A stretch of DNA of 64,000 nucleotides from Aliiroseovarius lamellibrachiae (lineage in GTDB: Bacteria; Pseudomonadota; Alphaproteobacteria; Rhodobacterales; Rhodobacteraceae): the NCBI RefSeq assembly GCF_018599245.1, contig NZ_JAHEVJ010000002.1:1-64000 (forward strand), in the 5' to 3' direction. How positions within the stretch are numbered: position 1 is the first letter of the stretch; the number at the start of each line of letters is the position of its first letter. The notes under the pieces were generated by a model that had not been told where the DNA came from, made no database searches, and saw only the letters and a program-made list of their open reading frames with translations. Below, one piece after another: positions 16,109 to 23,752 of this stretch. Made by a program: the position numbers and the translations under genes.

Positions 16109-16859
16109 AAACCCCAGCCTCAACCAGTGTGTCGGTCAAAATTGGCGCAAGACGTTCGGCCCACCATTCCTGTTGGGCGTCGGTCACGATCAGGTCATTG
16201 CGGATCTCGATCAGCACATTGGCGTGGCCCTGCGCAAGCGCTTGGCGATCAATGCTGTCGCCATCCAAATGTCCGCCGTAAGGCTCATTTTCACCCACGC
16301 ACCATTCGCCCTCGGCCTTAAGTCGGGCAATCAGCGGGGTTGCGATGCGGCTGTCTTTTTCGTGCAGAACAGCGATATGCCAAGGGCGCATTTCACGGCC
16401 CTTGAGCTGCGGAGTATACGAATGCATCGCCAGCAACACAGGCGCGTCGCGCTGGGCAATCAGCCCGGCCATGGCATCGTGATACGGGCGGTGAAACGCG
16501 GCCAGACGGCGTTCGCGTTCGTCTGCGTCTGCGTGGCGATTTGCCGGAATAATTGACCCGTCATAAAGTTTCATCAAAACGGTGGGGTCGTCTTCGCCCC
16601 GGTTTGGATCAACCACGAGCCGTGAAAATCGGGACAGAATCGCAGGACTATTGAGCAGCCGCGACAAATGACGCGACACGCCCGCCGCCCCGACATCATA
16701 GGCGATGTGACGGGCCATATCCTCTTCCGGCAACCCCAGATCCCCGCCATTTACACAGGGGGGCACGCGGTTTGAGGCATGATCACATGTGATCAGCCAG
16801 CGTCCGGGCAGGGTTTCGCCAATAATCTCAAATGCGTCGTGTTGAATTGCGTCTTTCAT
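16107..16859 (-). CDS. N-formylglutamate amidohydrolase family protein
   Basis: 250 residues (PF05013-type fold, zinc amidohydrolase). Visible signatures: LITCDHASNRVPP near residue 22, HIAYDVGA, the RLVVDPNRGEDDP block, LLAMHSYTP and VLIEIRNDLI with putative metal ligands His, His and Glu. The family cleaves N-formyl-L-glutamate in histidine breakdown, but there are no hut genes here, and many roseobacter paralogs are uncharacterised. ATG 16859 is preferred; another in-frame ATG at 16913 would add 18 residues with a weaker match. Confidence 0.78.
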   Translation of the reverse strand: MKDAIQHDAFEIIGETLPGRWLITCDHASNRVPPCVNGGDLGLPEEDMARHIAYDVGAAGVSRHLSRLLNSPAILSRFSRLVVDPNRGEDDPTVLMKLYDGSIIPANRHADADERERRLAAFHRPYHDAMAGLIAQRDAPVLLAMHSYTPQLKGREMRPWHIAVLHEKDSRIATPLIARLKAEGEWCVGENEPYGGHLDGDSIDRQALAQGHANVLIEIRNDLIVTDAQQEWWAERLAPILTDTLVEAGV

Positions 16860-17049
16860 GAGGTCTCTGTCGTGGTGTGTCACGGAATTGTCGTGAATTT
16901 CAACGAGACCCATTTAAGACAGACAACACCAAAGTGCCAGTTCTAGTGATGAAACATTTCGATGTGAGCGCTAACATTTCGTTTCACAATCCAACAAAAC
17001 CGACTATAGACACCACAAACCACATGACGCCGAGGAATAGGAGCAACAC

Positions 17050-18495
17050 ATGAGACGCTTACGGAATGTAAAAATTGTTGCCACTTTGGGACCCGCGTCC
17101 AACGACTACGACACCATTCGCGCGCTGTTTGAAGCGGGCGCAGATGTGTTTCGCCTGAATATGTCGCACGGCACCCATGAGGAACAACGCGCGCGCCACG
17201 CGATTGTGCGCCAAGTCGAAAAAGATCTGGACCGCCCGATCTGTATCCTTGCTGATTTGCAGGGGCCGAAACTGCGCTGTGGTACATTTGCGGCGGGAGC
17301 CACCGAGATTGAGGAAGGTCAGCCCTTCCGCTTTGATCTGGATGAGGCGCCCGGGGAAAGCCACCGCGTATGCTTGCCGCATCCTGAGATTTTTGCAGCC
17401 CTTGAGGTTGGCTCAACTTTGCTCGTCAACGACGGAAAACTGCGCTTGAAGGTGACGGATTGCTCGCCCGAGCACGCCAATTGCATTGTCGAAGTTGGCG
17501 GCACAATCTCAGACCGCAAAGGTGTGAACGTGCCGGACGTGTTGCTGCCACTGGCGGCTTTGTCGGAAAAAGACAAAAAAGACCTCGAATTTGCTTGTCA
17601 GATTGGCGTTGATTGGTTGGCGCTGAGCTTTGTTCAGCGTGCAGAAGACGTGGAAGAGGCGCGCGTGTTGGCGGGGGGCCGCGCTGCGGTCCTGTCGAAG
17701 ATTGAAAAACCTTCAGCCGTTGATCGTTTCGAAGACATTCTGAAGGCGTCAGATGGCATTATGGTCGCGCGCGGTGATCTGGGTGTTGAACTGCCGGTAC
17801 AAGCTGTGCCGCCCATTCAAAAGCGTCTTGTGAATGCCTGCCGCATCGCCGGTAAACCGGTGATCGTGGCGACGCAAATGCTGGAAAGCATGATTGAAAG
17901 CCCAATGCCCACGCGCGCCGAAGTGTCAGACGTGGCCAACGCCATTTATGACGGGGCCGATGCGGTGATGCTCTCGGCAGAAAGTGCCGCCGGACAGTAC
18001 CCTATCGAAGCGGTGTCCACGATGGATGCCGTCGCGATTGAGGTGGAGCATGACCCAACCTACCGCGAGCAGATCGAAGCCAGCCGCAGCCCGCTGAAGA
18101 CGTCTGTCGCGGATGGAATTGTCGCCGCCGCACGCGAGATCGCCGAAACCACGGATATCAAAGCAATCTGTTGTTTCACACAATCAGGAACAACCGCGCT
18201 GTTGACCGCGCGGGAACGCCCGCGTGTGCCGATCATTGCCTTGACCCCACTAAAAGGCACTGCGCGTCGCCTTTGCATGTCTTGGGGAACGAATTGTTTC
18301 GTCACCCCTGGTGAGGTGGAGCGGTTTAAAGCCGCCGTTGTTTCAGCCGCCCGCGCGGCGCGGTCCGCCGGGTTTGCAACTGAAGAAGATCAGATCGTTG
18401 TCACAGCGGGTGTTCCCTTTAACGTTCCGGGCACCACCAACATCCTTCGGGTTGCCCCATGTGATGAACGGTTGATTTTCGCGACAGACACCTAA
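17050..18495 (+). CDS. pyk: Pyruvate kinase
   Basis: Converts phosphoenolpyruvate and ADP to pyruvate and ATP, the last step of glycolysis. 481 residues, normal length. N-terminal KIVATLGPAS and FRLNMSHG, B domain about residues 70-165, substrate loop with the catalytic Lys in AAVLSKIEKPSAVD, the MVARGDLGVELP metal site with Glu and Asp, ATQMLESMIESPMPTRAEVSDVAN split over the active-site helix, and the C-terminal effector domain from about residue 345. AGGAG lies 7 bases before the ATG. Probably followed in the same unit by the small membrane protein gene. Confidence 0.96.
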   Translation: MRRLRNVKIVATLGPASNDYDTIRALFEAGADVFRLNMSHGTHEEQRARHAIVRQVEKDLDRPICILADLQGPKLRCGTFAAGATEIEEGQPFRFDLDEAPGESHRVCLPHPEIFAALEVGSTLLVNDGKLRLKVTDCSPEHANCIVEVGGTISDRKGVNVPDVLLPLAALSEKDKKDLEFACQIGVDWLALSFVQRAEDVEEARVLAGGRAAVLSKIEKPSAVDRFEDILKASDGIMVARGDLGVELPVQAVPPIQKRLVNACRIAGKPVIVATQMLESMIESPMPTRAEVSDVANAIYDGADAVMLSAESAAGQYPIEAVSTMDAVAIEVEHDPTYREQIEASRSPLKTSVADGIVAAAREIAETTDIKAICCFTQSGTTALLTARERPRVPIIALTPLKGTARRLCMSWGTNCFVTPGEVERFKAAVVSAARAARSAGFATEEDQIVVTAGVPFNVPGTTNILRVAPCDERLIFATDT

Positions 18496-18527
18496 ATGAT
18501 CGTCGTATTGATTTCCGTAAGGACGAT

Positions 18528-18755
18528 ATGATGACCAATGATATTTATCTCGTGGTTGGAATGGTGGTATTGATCCTGTCGATCCCATCTATTTTGAGCG
18601 CATTTTTGGAGGGCCGCGCGCCCCGGTTCGCGGCGATTACCCTGTTGATCGGCGGGGGATTGGTCTATATCGCCATCTCACGTAAACCGGGCGGTTATCG
18701 GATCGAAGAGCTCCCGGATGTGTTCGTTCGCGTGGTCGGGCATTTGATCAACTGA
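18528..18755 (+). CDS. Small conserved membrane protein
   Basis: 75 residues from the first of two tandem ATGs (18528 or 18531; an AAGGA site favours either). Two hydrophobic helices at about 5-25 and 33-52 separated by a short basic loop, then a polar C-terminal tail ending VGHLIN. Family not recognised; it looks like the short roseobacter proteins found downstream of pyk. Function unknown. Confidence 0.65.
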   Translation: MMTNDIYLVVGMVVLILSIPSILSAFLEGRAPRFAAITLLIGGGLVYIAISRKPGGYRIEELPDVFVRVVGHLIN

Positions 18756-18777
18756 CCCGCCGTCGCGGGGCGCTCGC

Positions 18778-18801
18778 TTTTCGCGGTGTGGGCCGCGAAA
18801 A
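18778..18801. terminator. Stem-loop after the pyk unit
   Basis: TTTTCGCGG pairs with CCGCGAAAA around a 6-base loop. Because the T-run lies on the left arm rather than after the stem, it is not an ideal intrinsic terminator, but it separates the pyk unit from the ribosomal protein promoter. Confidence 0.45.
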
Positions 18802-18806
18802 AACAC

Positions 18807-18835
18807 TTGCCTCGCCCGCGATTCCCCCCTATGTG
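18807..18835 (+). promoter_or_regulatory. Candidate promoter of rpmI-rplT
   Basis: TTGCCT at 18807-18812 and TATGTG at 18830-18835, separated by 17 bases, lie about 75 bases before rpmI. The spacing is ideal for the housekeeping sigma factor, the -10 is imperfect. infC is not adjacent in this window. Confidence 0.5.
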
Positions 18836-18910
18836 CTGCACTTCGTACGCGCCCGGCTTAAGTGGCATGCCTCGCGCGTCGTAACGGAACCTCGAACTTA
18901 GGAGACCGAA

Positions 18911-19111
18911 ATGCCCAAGATGAAGACCAAATCGAGCGCCAAAAAGCGCTTTAAGGTGACCGCGACCGGTAAGGTCATGGGAGCCCAGGCTGGTAAACAG
19001 CACGGAATGATCAAACGGACGAAGAAATTCATCCGTAACGCCCGCGGTACAACCGCTCTGTCCGCCCCCGACGCTAAGATCGTCAAGGGCTATATGCCCT
19101 ACGACCGCTAA
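18911..19111 (+). CDS. rpmI: 50S ribosomal protein L35
   Basis: 66 residues, full length. Begins [15 protein letters not shown] and ends with the conserved [11 protein letters not shown]; the protein is highly basic as expected for L35, part of the large ribosomal subunit. TTAGGAG precedes the ATG. rplT follows after 14 bases. Confidence 0.97.
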   Translation: MPKMKTKSSAKKRFKVTATGKVMGAQAGKQHGMIKRTKKFIRNARGTTALSAPDAKIVKGYMPYDR

Positions 19112-19125
19112 GAGGAGATTGAACT

Positions 19126-19491
19126 ATGTCCCGCGTTAAAGGTGGTACCACAACCCACGCCCGTCACAAAAAAGTCGTCAAAGCCGCGAAAGGTTATTAC
19201 GGTCGCCGTAAGAATACCTTTAAGGTAGCCCGCCAGGCCGTCGACAAAGCCAACCAATATGCAACCCGTGACCGTAAGAATCGCAAGCGCAACTTCCGCG
19301 CGCTGTGGATCCAACGGATCAACGCTGCTGTGCGTTCGCATGACGAAGCTCTGACTTACTCGAAATTCATCAACGGCCTGAACATGGCTGGCGTTGAAGT
19401 TGACCGTAAAGTGTTGGCTGACTTGGCCGTTCACGAACCGGAAGCTTTCGGCGTTATCGTTGAAAAAGCAAAAGCTGCGCTGGCTGCTTAA
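19126..19491 (+). CDS. rplT: 50S ribosomal protein L20
   Basis: 121 residues, normal length. [29 protein letters not shown]-type N-terminus, the [18 protein letters not shown] block that contacts 23S rRNA, and [18 protein letters not shown]20 is required early in 50S assembly and in some bacteria represses its own operon; a leader able to do so is not obvious here. Pair with rpmI. Confidence 0.97.
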   Translation: MSRVKGGTTTHARHKKVVKAAKGYYGRRKNTFKVARQAVDKANQYATRDRKNRKRNFRALWIQRINAAVRSHDEALTYSKFINGLNMAGVEVDRKVLADLAVHEPEAFGVIVEKAKAALAA

Positions 19492-19523
19492 GTCGCGCTA
19501 ATTTGCAATCGAAGAAGACTTTG

Positions 19524-19555
19524 AAAGCCGCGGGGGAAACCTCGCGGCTTTTTCT
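19524..19555 (+). terminator. Terminator of rpmI-rplT
   Basis: AAAGCCGCG and CGCGGCTTT form a 9-bp stem with a 10-base loop, followed directly by further T residues. Located 33 bases after the rplT stop. Confidence 0.85.
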
Positions 19556-19603
19556 ATTCCACCGGTGTCGGCTGGGGGCGCATGCGATAGTAGCGGCGCG
19601 CGT

Positions 19604-19645
19604 GGCCTCTCTTTGGATGAAATGACCGTCACCAAAAAAGAGGCC
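19604..19645 (-). terminator. Stem-loop downstream of rpiB
   Basis: GGCCTCTCTTTGG can pair with CCAAAAAAGAGGCC (small bulge) across a 15-base loop, about 10 bases past the rpiB stop on the minus strand. It could serve as the rpiB terminator. Confidence 0.5.
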
Positions 19646-19654
19646 AAAGGGGGC

Positions 19655-20104
19655 TTAGCCCTCAATCGCGTCAATCATTCCGACGCGCGTGGCATGCCGC
19701 CCGCCTTCGAAATCGGCGTTCAGAAATGCGTCCACGATATCAAGTGCAAGCCCTTCGCCCACCACGCGTGCGCCTAAGGACAGCATGTTGGCATTGTTGT
19801 GTTGGCGGATCATGCGGGCCGAAAACGCGTCGGTGCAGACGCCGCACCGGATGCCTTTGACCTTATTGGCGGCCATCATGATGCCCTGACCAGTACCACA
19901 CAGAATGATGCCCAGATCGCAGTCACCTGAGGCAACAAGCCGCGCCGCCGCTTCACCATGCTTTGGGTAATGTGTGCTTTCGGGTGATGTTGGCCCGATA
20001 TCAACCACTTCCCAGCCCTGCGTTGAGAGATGATCGGCAATGACCTGGCGAAGGTCGATGGCGGCGTGGTCGCTGGAGAGGGTGATGCGTTTGTTGGTTG
20101 TCAT
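19655..20104 (-). CDS. rpiB: Ribose-5-phosphate isomerase B
   Basis: Interconverts ribose-5-phosphate and ribulose-5-phosphate (RpiB/LacAB type). 149 residues with LSSDHAAIDLR near the N-terminus, GPTSPESTHYPKHG, the active-site CGTGQG loop (Cys69, Thr71) and NMLSLGARVVGEGLA. Normal length. Single gene on the minus strand. Confidence 0.94.
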   Translation of the reverse strand: MTTNKRITLSSDHAAIDLRQVIADHLSTQGWEVVDIGPTSPESTHYPKHGEAAARLVASGDCDLGIILCGTGQGIMMAANKVKGIRCGVCTDAFSARMIRQHNNANMLSLGARVVGEGLALDIVDAFLNADFEGGRHATRVGMIDAIEG

Positions 20105-20293
20105 GGCGAGGTTGTCCCGTTTCCCAAGATGATTTTCTGGTCTGATGGCCTTAGATCACTTGTGCTCTGTGGCGTCAATTTTTCGGTTTCCGAATGGGGC
20201 TTTCGCGACGTGAGCGGTTCGGTTGCCCCCCGACCCGGGGGCGATGCCCGCAATTTGGAAGTTTTGCACCAGCCGAAATTTTTTGCCAAAAAA

Positions 20294-20320
20294 TGTCGAT
20301 TTTGCCGTTTCCCAAACGTC
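20294..20320 (+). promoter_or_regulatory. Candidate ECF-type promoter of the DGPF/sigma operon
   Basis: TGTCGA (20294-20299) and CGTC (20317-20320) are separated by exactly 17 bases, 60 bases before the DGPF-protein ATG. A TGTCGA-type -35 with a CG(A/T)C -10 is what has been reported for ECF42 sigma factors, which usually control their own operon. Confidence 0.6.
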
Positions 20321-20380
20321 TGGTACATAGAAAGGCCGTGACCTTTCCTGGAACTGCCCCAACGGATGGAAGGAAATCCA

Positions 20381-20731
20381 ATGCAATACATGCTTTTGAT
20401 CTACAATGCAGAAGACAACGGTCCGCAACCCGGCACCGAAGAATTCGGCCCCTATATGCAAGGCTATGTGGACTTCACCAAAGAGGTTCAGGATGCCGGA
20501 AAAATGCTGTCGGGGGATGCGTTGCAACCCACCGCAACCTCTTCCACCGTTTCTGTGCGTGGCGGCAAAACCGAAGTGATGGACGGCCCCTTTGCCGAAA
20601 CTAAGGAGCAACTCGGCGGGTTCTATATCCTCGATTGTGATGACCTGGATGAGGCGCTGGCCTATGCCGCCAAAATCCCAGATGCTGCTTATGGCCGTAT
20701 CGAAGTGCGCCCTGTGATGATCTTCGATTAA
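20381..20731 (+). CDS. YciI-like DGPF-domain protein
   Basis: 116 residues of the YCII/DGPF family (ferredoxin-like fold). The DGPF signature is present as VMDGPFAETKEQLGGFY near residue 72, followed by DDLDEALAYAAKIP and the terminal strand IEVRPVMIFD. GGAAGGAAATCC precedes the ATG. DGPF proteins typically sit next to ECF42 sigma genes, as here (three bases to the next start). They are proposed to be targets or partners in the ECF42 system; no enzymatic role is established. Confidence 0.85.
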   Translation: MQYMLLIYNAEDNGPQPGTEEFGPYMQGYVDFTKEVQDAGKMLSGDALQPTATSSTVSVRGGKTEVMDGPFAETKEQLGGFYILDCDDLDEALAYAAKIPDAAYGRIEVRPVMIFD

Positions 20732-20734
20732 CTT

Positions 20735-21970
20735 ATGCAGCCCCCAGTTGATGCACATATCACACGCGTGATCCGCGAAGATTGGGGGCGCATTCTCTCT
20801 GCGCTCACCGCGCATGTGGGCAATTACGCTTTGGCCGAGGACAGCTTGCAAGATGCGGTGGTGGTCGCATTGGACAAGTGGCAACACGGCCTGCCCGAAC
20901 ACCCCGATGCGTGGCTTTTAACCGTTGCCCGGCGCAAAGCGGTGGACCGATTGCGGCGCACCGCCAATGCCAGCCGCAAAGAACAAGAACTGGCGTTGTT
21001 TTTGGAACAGACCCGCCCAGATCAAGAAGAGGCGGGCGTCATTCCCGATCACCGGCTAGAGCTTATCTTTGCCTGCTGTCACCCCGCGCTTGAGGAAAAG
21101 TCCCGCACCGCCCTGACCCTGCGCGCCATCGGTGGGCTGACCACCCCCGAAATCGCCGCGGCGTTTCTGGATAAACCTGATGCCATGGCCGCCCGTCTGA
21201 CCCGTGCCAAACGCAAAATCCGTGATGCAGGCATCCCGTTTAAGTTGCCCGATGCGGCTGATTTGCCCGACCGGGTCGAGGCTGTGTTGCGGGTGATTTA
21301 CCTCATCTTCAACGAAGGGTTTCGCACAAACGGTGCGACGCTGACCCGTGCGGACCTGGCCGAAGAGGCCATTCGCCTTGGCCGCATCTTGTCTGCTTTG
21401 TTGCCCCAGGATGCGGAGGTAAAAGCGCTGTTGGCTTTGATGCTGCTTGGTGACAGTCGCCGCCACACCCGGATGGATGATGCGGGCGGCTATGTTCCGC
21501 TAGAGGGGCAAAACCGCGCCCGGTGGGATAAAGCCAAAATCCGCGAGGGCACTGCACTTGTGAAGCAGGCGCTCGCCGATGGTCCTGCTGGCCCCTATGC
21601 GCTTCAGGCCGCGATCAACGCGGTCCACGCCGAGGCCACGACCTTCGCCGCCACCGATTGGCCGCAAATCGCAGCACTCTATGACCTTTTGGCTGTCCGC
21701 GCCCCGAACCCTGTGGTTGCGATCAATCAAGCGGTGGCGCGATCCTATGTGGATGGCGCCGAGGCCGCCCTGTCCCTTCTGGATCAGGTGGCAAAGACCG
21801 CCCGCCTAGAGACCTATCAACCCTATCACGCCTGTCGCGCGGATCTGTTGTCGCGGCTTGACCGCCCGCTTGAGGCCGCCGAAAACTACCGTGCGGCGAT
21901 TGCGCTGTCCGCCTCCACCGCGGAAAAAGCCTTCCTTGCCCAAAGATTGGCCGCGTTAGACCCCACATAG
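20735..21970 (+). CDS. ECF42-type RNA polymerase sigma factor with C-terminal extension
   Basis: 411 residues, more than twice a simple ECF sigma. N-terminal sigma region 2 (about residues 10-75; LAEDSLQDAVVVALDKW, PDAWLLTVARRKAVDRLRR) and region 4 (about 110-165; LTLRAIGGLTTPEIAAAFL with a helix-turn-helix), then a long helical extension with the LQAAINAVHAEA and DWPQIAALYDLL segments typical of the ECF42 TPR-like domain. In that group the extension controls activity without a classical anti-sigma factor; none is encoded nearby. Cotranscribed with the DGPF gene. Confidence 0.88.
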   Translation: MQPPVDAHITRVIREDWGRILSALTAHVGNYALAEDSLQDAVVVALDKWQHGLPEHPDAWLLTVARRKAVDRLRRTANASRKEQELALFLEQTRPDQEEAGVIPDHRLELIFACCHPALEEKSRTALTLRAIGGLTTPEIAAAFLDKPDAMAARLTRAKRKIRDAGIPFKLPDAADLPDRVEAVLRVIYLIFNEGFRTNGATLTRADLAEEAIRLGRILSALLPQDAEVKALLALMLLGDSRRHTRMDDAGGYVPLEGQNRARWDKAKIREGTALVKQALADGPAGPYALQAAINAVHAEATTFAATDWPQIAALYDLLAVRAPNPVVAINQAVARSYVDGAEAALSLLDQVAKTARLETYQPYHACRADLLSRLDRPLEAAENYRAAIALSASTAEKAFLAQRLAALDPT

Positions 21971-22087
21971 CCCCTGCCTGACTTGCCTTTTCCCCTGCCA
22001 GTCGATAGCACTCGCACCTGAAAACGACAGGATTTGGTCACCAGATTGACCACAGCGGTTGGTCGACAATTTGGTCAGGGAATGAAC

Positions 22088-23161
22088 ATGGACGATCTGA
22101 GGCATAAATACATCGAAGCCGTGGCGGGTGCTGCGGATGAGGCGACACTGGAAGACATCCGGGTACAGGCCGTCGGCAAAAAGGGCGAAGTGGCGCTGAA
22201 AATGCGCGAGCTGGGCAAAATGACGCCCGAAGAACGCCAGATCATGGGCCCGAAACTGAACGCCCTGAAGGACGAGATTAACTCGGCCATTTCCGCCAAA
22301 AAATCGTCGCTGGCGGATGCCGCCCTTGATGAACGGCTGCGCACCGAATGGCTGGACGTGACCCTGCCGGGCCGCCCCGCGCGCCAAGGCAGCGTTCACC
22401 CGATTTCACAGGTCACAGAAGAGATCAGCGCGATCTTTGGCGACATGGGCTTTTCTGTCGCCGAAGGGCCGCAAATTGAAAGCGATTGGTACAACTTTGA
22501 TGCGCTCAACATCCCGCCGCACCACCCCGCGCGGCAGGAATTTGATACGTTTTACATGCACCGGGACGGTGCGGACGAGCGTGCGCCACATGTGCTGCGC
22601 ACCCACACCAGCCCCGTGCAAATCCGCGCGATGGAAAAGCAAGGCGCGCCCATTCGGGTGATTGCGCCGGGCCGCGTGTACCGATCAGATTACGACCAGA
22701 CCCACACGCCGATGTTCCATCAGGTAGAGGGGTTGGCGATCGACAAAGACATCTCGATGGCGAACCTGAAATGGACGCTGGAAGAATTCTGTCGCGCGTT
22801 TTTTGAAATCGACGGGATTGAACTGCGCTTCCGCGCCTCGCATTTCCCGTTCACGGAACCATCCGCCGAAGTCGACATTCGTTGTTCTTGGGAAGGCGGC
22901 ACGCTGAAGCTGGGCGAAGGCGACGACTGGATGGAAATTCTGGGCAGCGGCATGGTGCATCCAAAAGTGCTGCAATCGGCGGGCGTTGATCCTGACGTCT
23001 GGCAGGGCTTTGCCTTTGGCCTCGGCATCGACCGTCTGGCCATGCTGAAATACGGCATCCCCGACCTGCGCGCGTTCTTCGACAGCGACCTGCGCTGGCT
23101 GCGCCACTACGGGTTCAGCGCGCTTGACGTGCCAACCATGCGTGGGGGGCTGTCGCGCTAA
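22088..23161 (+). CDS. pheS: Phenylalanine--tRNA ligase, alpha subunit
   Basis: Catalytic subunit of the alpha2-beta2 synthetase. 357 residues: N-terminal coiled-coil arm (about 1-85), then class II core with [10 protein letters not shown], motif 2 around [18 protein letters not shown] (split here over two strands) and motif 3 in [25 protein letters not shown] 22088 is used because AGGGA lies 7 bases upstream; ATG 22082 is too close to that site. Its TAA overlaps the ATG of a 49-codon ORF. Confidence 0.96.
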   Translation: MDDLRHKYIEAVAGAADEATLEDIRVQAVGKKGEVALKMRELGKMTPEERQIMGPKLNALKDEINSAISAKKSSLADAALDERLRTEWLDVTLPGRPARQGSVHPISQVTEEISAIFGDMGFSVAEGPQIESDWYNFDALNIPPHHPARQEFDTFYMHRDGADERAPHVLRTHTSPVQIRAMEKQGAPIRVIAPGRVYRSDYDQTHTPMFHQVEGLAIDKDISMANLKWTLEEFCRAFFEIDGIELRFRASHFPFTEPSAEVDIRCSWEGGTLKLGEGDDWMEILGSGMVHPKVLQSAGVDPDVWQGFAFGLGIDRLAMLKYGIPDLRAFFDSDLRWLRHYGFSALDVPTMRGGLSR

Positions 23162-23310
23162 TGCCCATTTGGTTGAACATCCTTCTGGTGCTGGCGCTGT
23201 GCGGGCTTGTCCTGTGGGGCATGCGTGGCCTTGCCAGATCCATTGATCAATCGATGGAAAACTCAGAGACGGATGAAGGTGCAGCGGATGGTAAAGAGGG
23301 CGAGCAATGA
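23161..23310 (+). CDS. 49-residue single-pass membrane protein between pheS and the ASCH gene
   Basis: ATG at 23161 overlaps the pheS stop (TAATG) and its TGA overlaps the next ATG (ATGA). The translation has one hydrophobic helix at about residues 3-21 (WLNILLVLALCGLVLWGM) followed by an acidic polar tail. The tight coupling on both sides is the main argument that it is translated. No family recognised. Confidence 0.62.
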   Translation: MPIWLNILLVLALCGLVLWGMRGLARSIDQSMENSETDEGAADGKEGEQ

Positions 23311-23729
23311 CCGATGACATGGAAGACCTGCAAGTCACTTACCCCGGTGCGGGGACGTTTAAGTTTGGCGACAGCGCCAAGCTCTCGGCCCGGTTGCTGG
23401 ACCTTGTGCGCGAGGGCAAAAAACGGGCCACTTGCGGCGCGCTGGCGGAGTTTAAAGACGATCCCGACGCGATGCCAAAAGTGGGCCGCACCGATATCGC
23501 CGCCAATTGGGATGGCACCCCGGCGCTGGTGATCAAAACGGTGAAGGTCGAAGAAATCCGCTTTTGCGATGTCACCGAAGAGATGGCTTTGGCCGAGGGC
23601 GAAGATGAAACACTCGCCGGATGGCGCAAGGGCCACGAGGCCTATTTTACCCGCAACGGCGGGTTTGACCCTGAAATGATGCTGGTGTTTGAGCATTTTG
23701 ACCTGATTGAGGATTTGGCAGACCGCTGA
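23307..23729 (+). CDS. ASCH-domain protein
   Basis: 140 residues. The domain pattern fits ASCH: a substrate-binding GKKRATCGAL loop near residue 38, the long strand region TPALVIKTVKVEEIRFCDVTEE (broken by a turn) and an EDETLAGWRKGHEAYF helix near 105. ASCH proteins have a PUA-like fold and are thought to bind RNA; some hydrolyse modified cytidines. Embedded between pheS and pheT, which hints at cotranscription with the synthetase rather than a shared reaction. Confidence 0.8.
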   Translation: MTDDMEDLQVTYPGAGTFKFGDSAKLSARLLDLVREGKKRATCGALAEFKDDPDAMPKVGRTDIAANWDGTPALVIKTVKVEEIRFCDVTEEMALAEGEDETLAGWRKGHEAYFTRNGGFDPEMMLVFEHFDLIEDLADR

Positions 23730-23752
23730 GCGGTGCCGACGGAGGATACGAC

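Noticed and set aside
16914-17049. Riboswitch or leader RNA before pyk
   Set aside because: The gap is short and has no conserved aptamer-like pairing that I can recognise.
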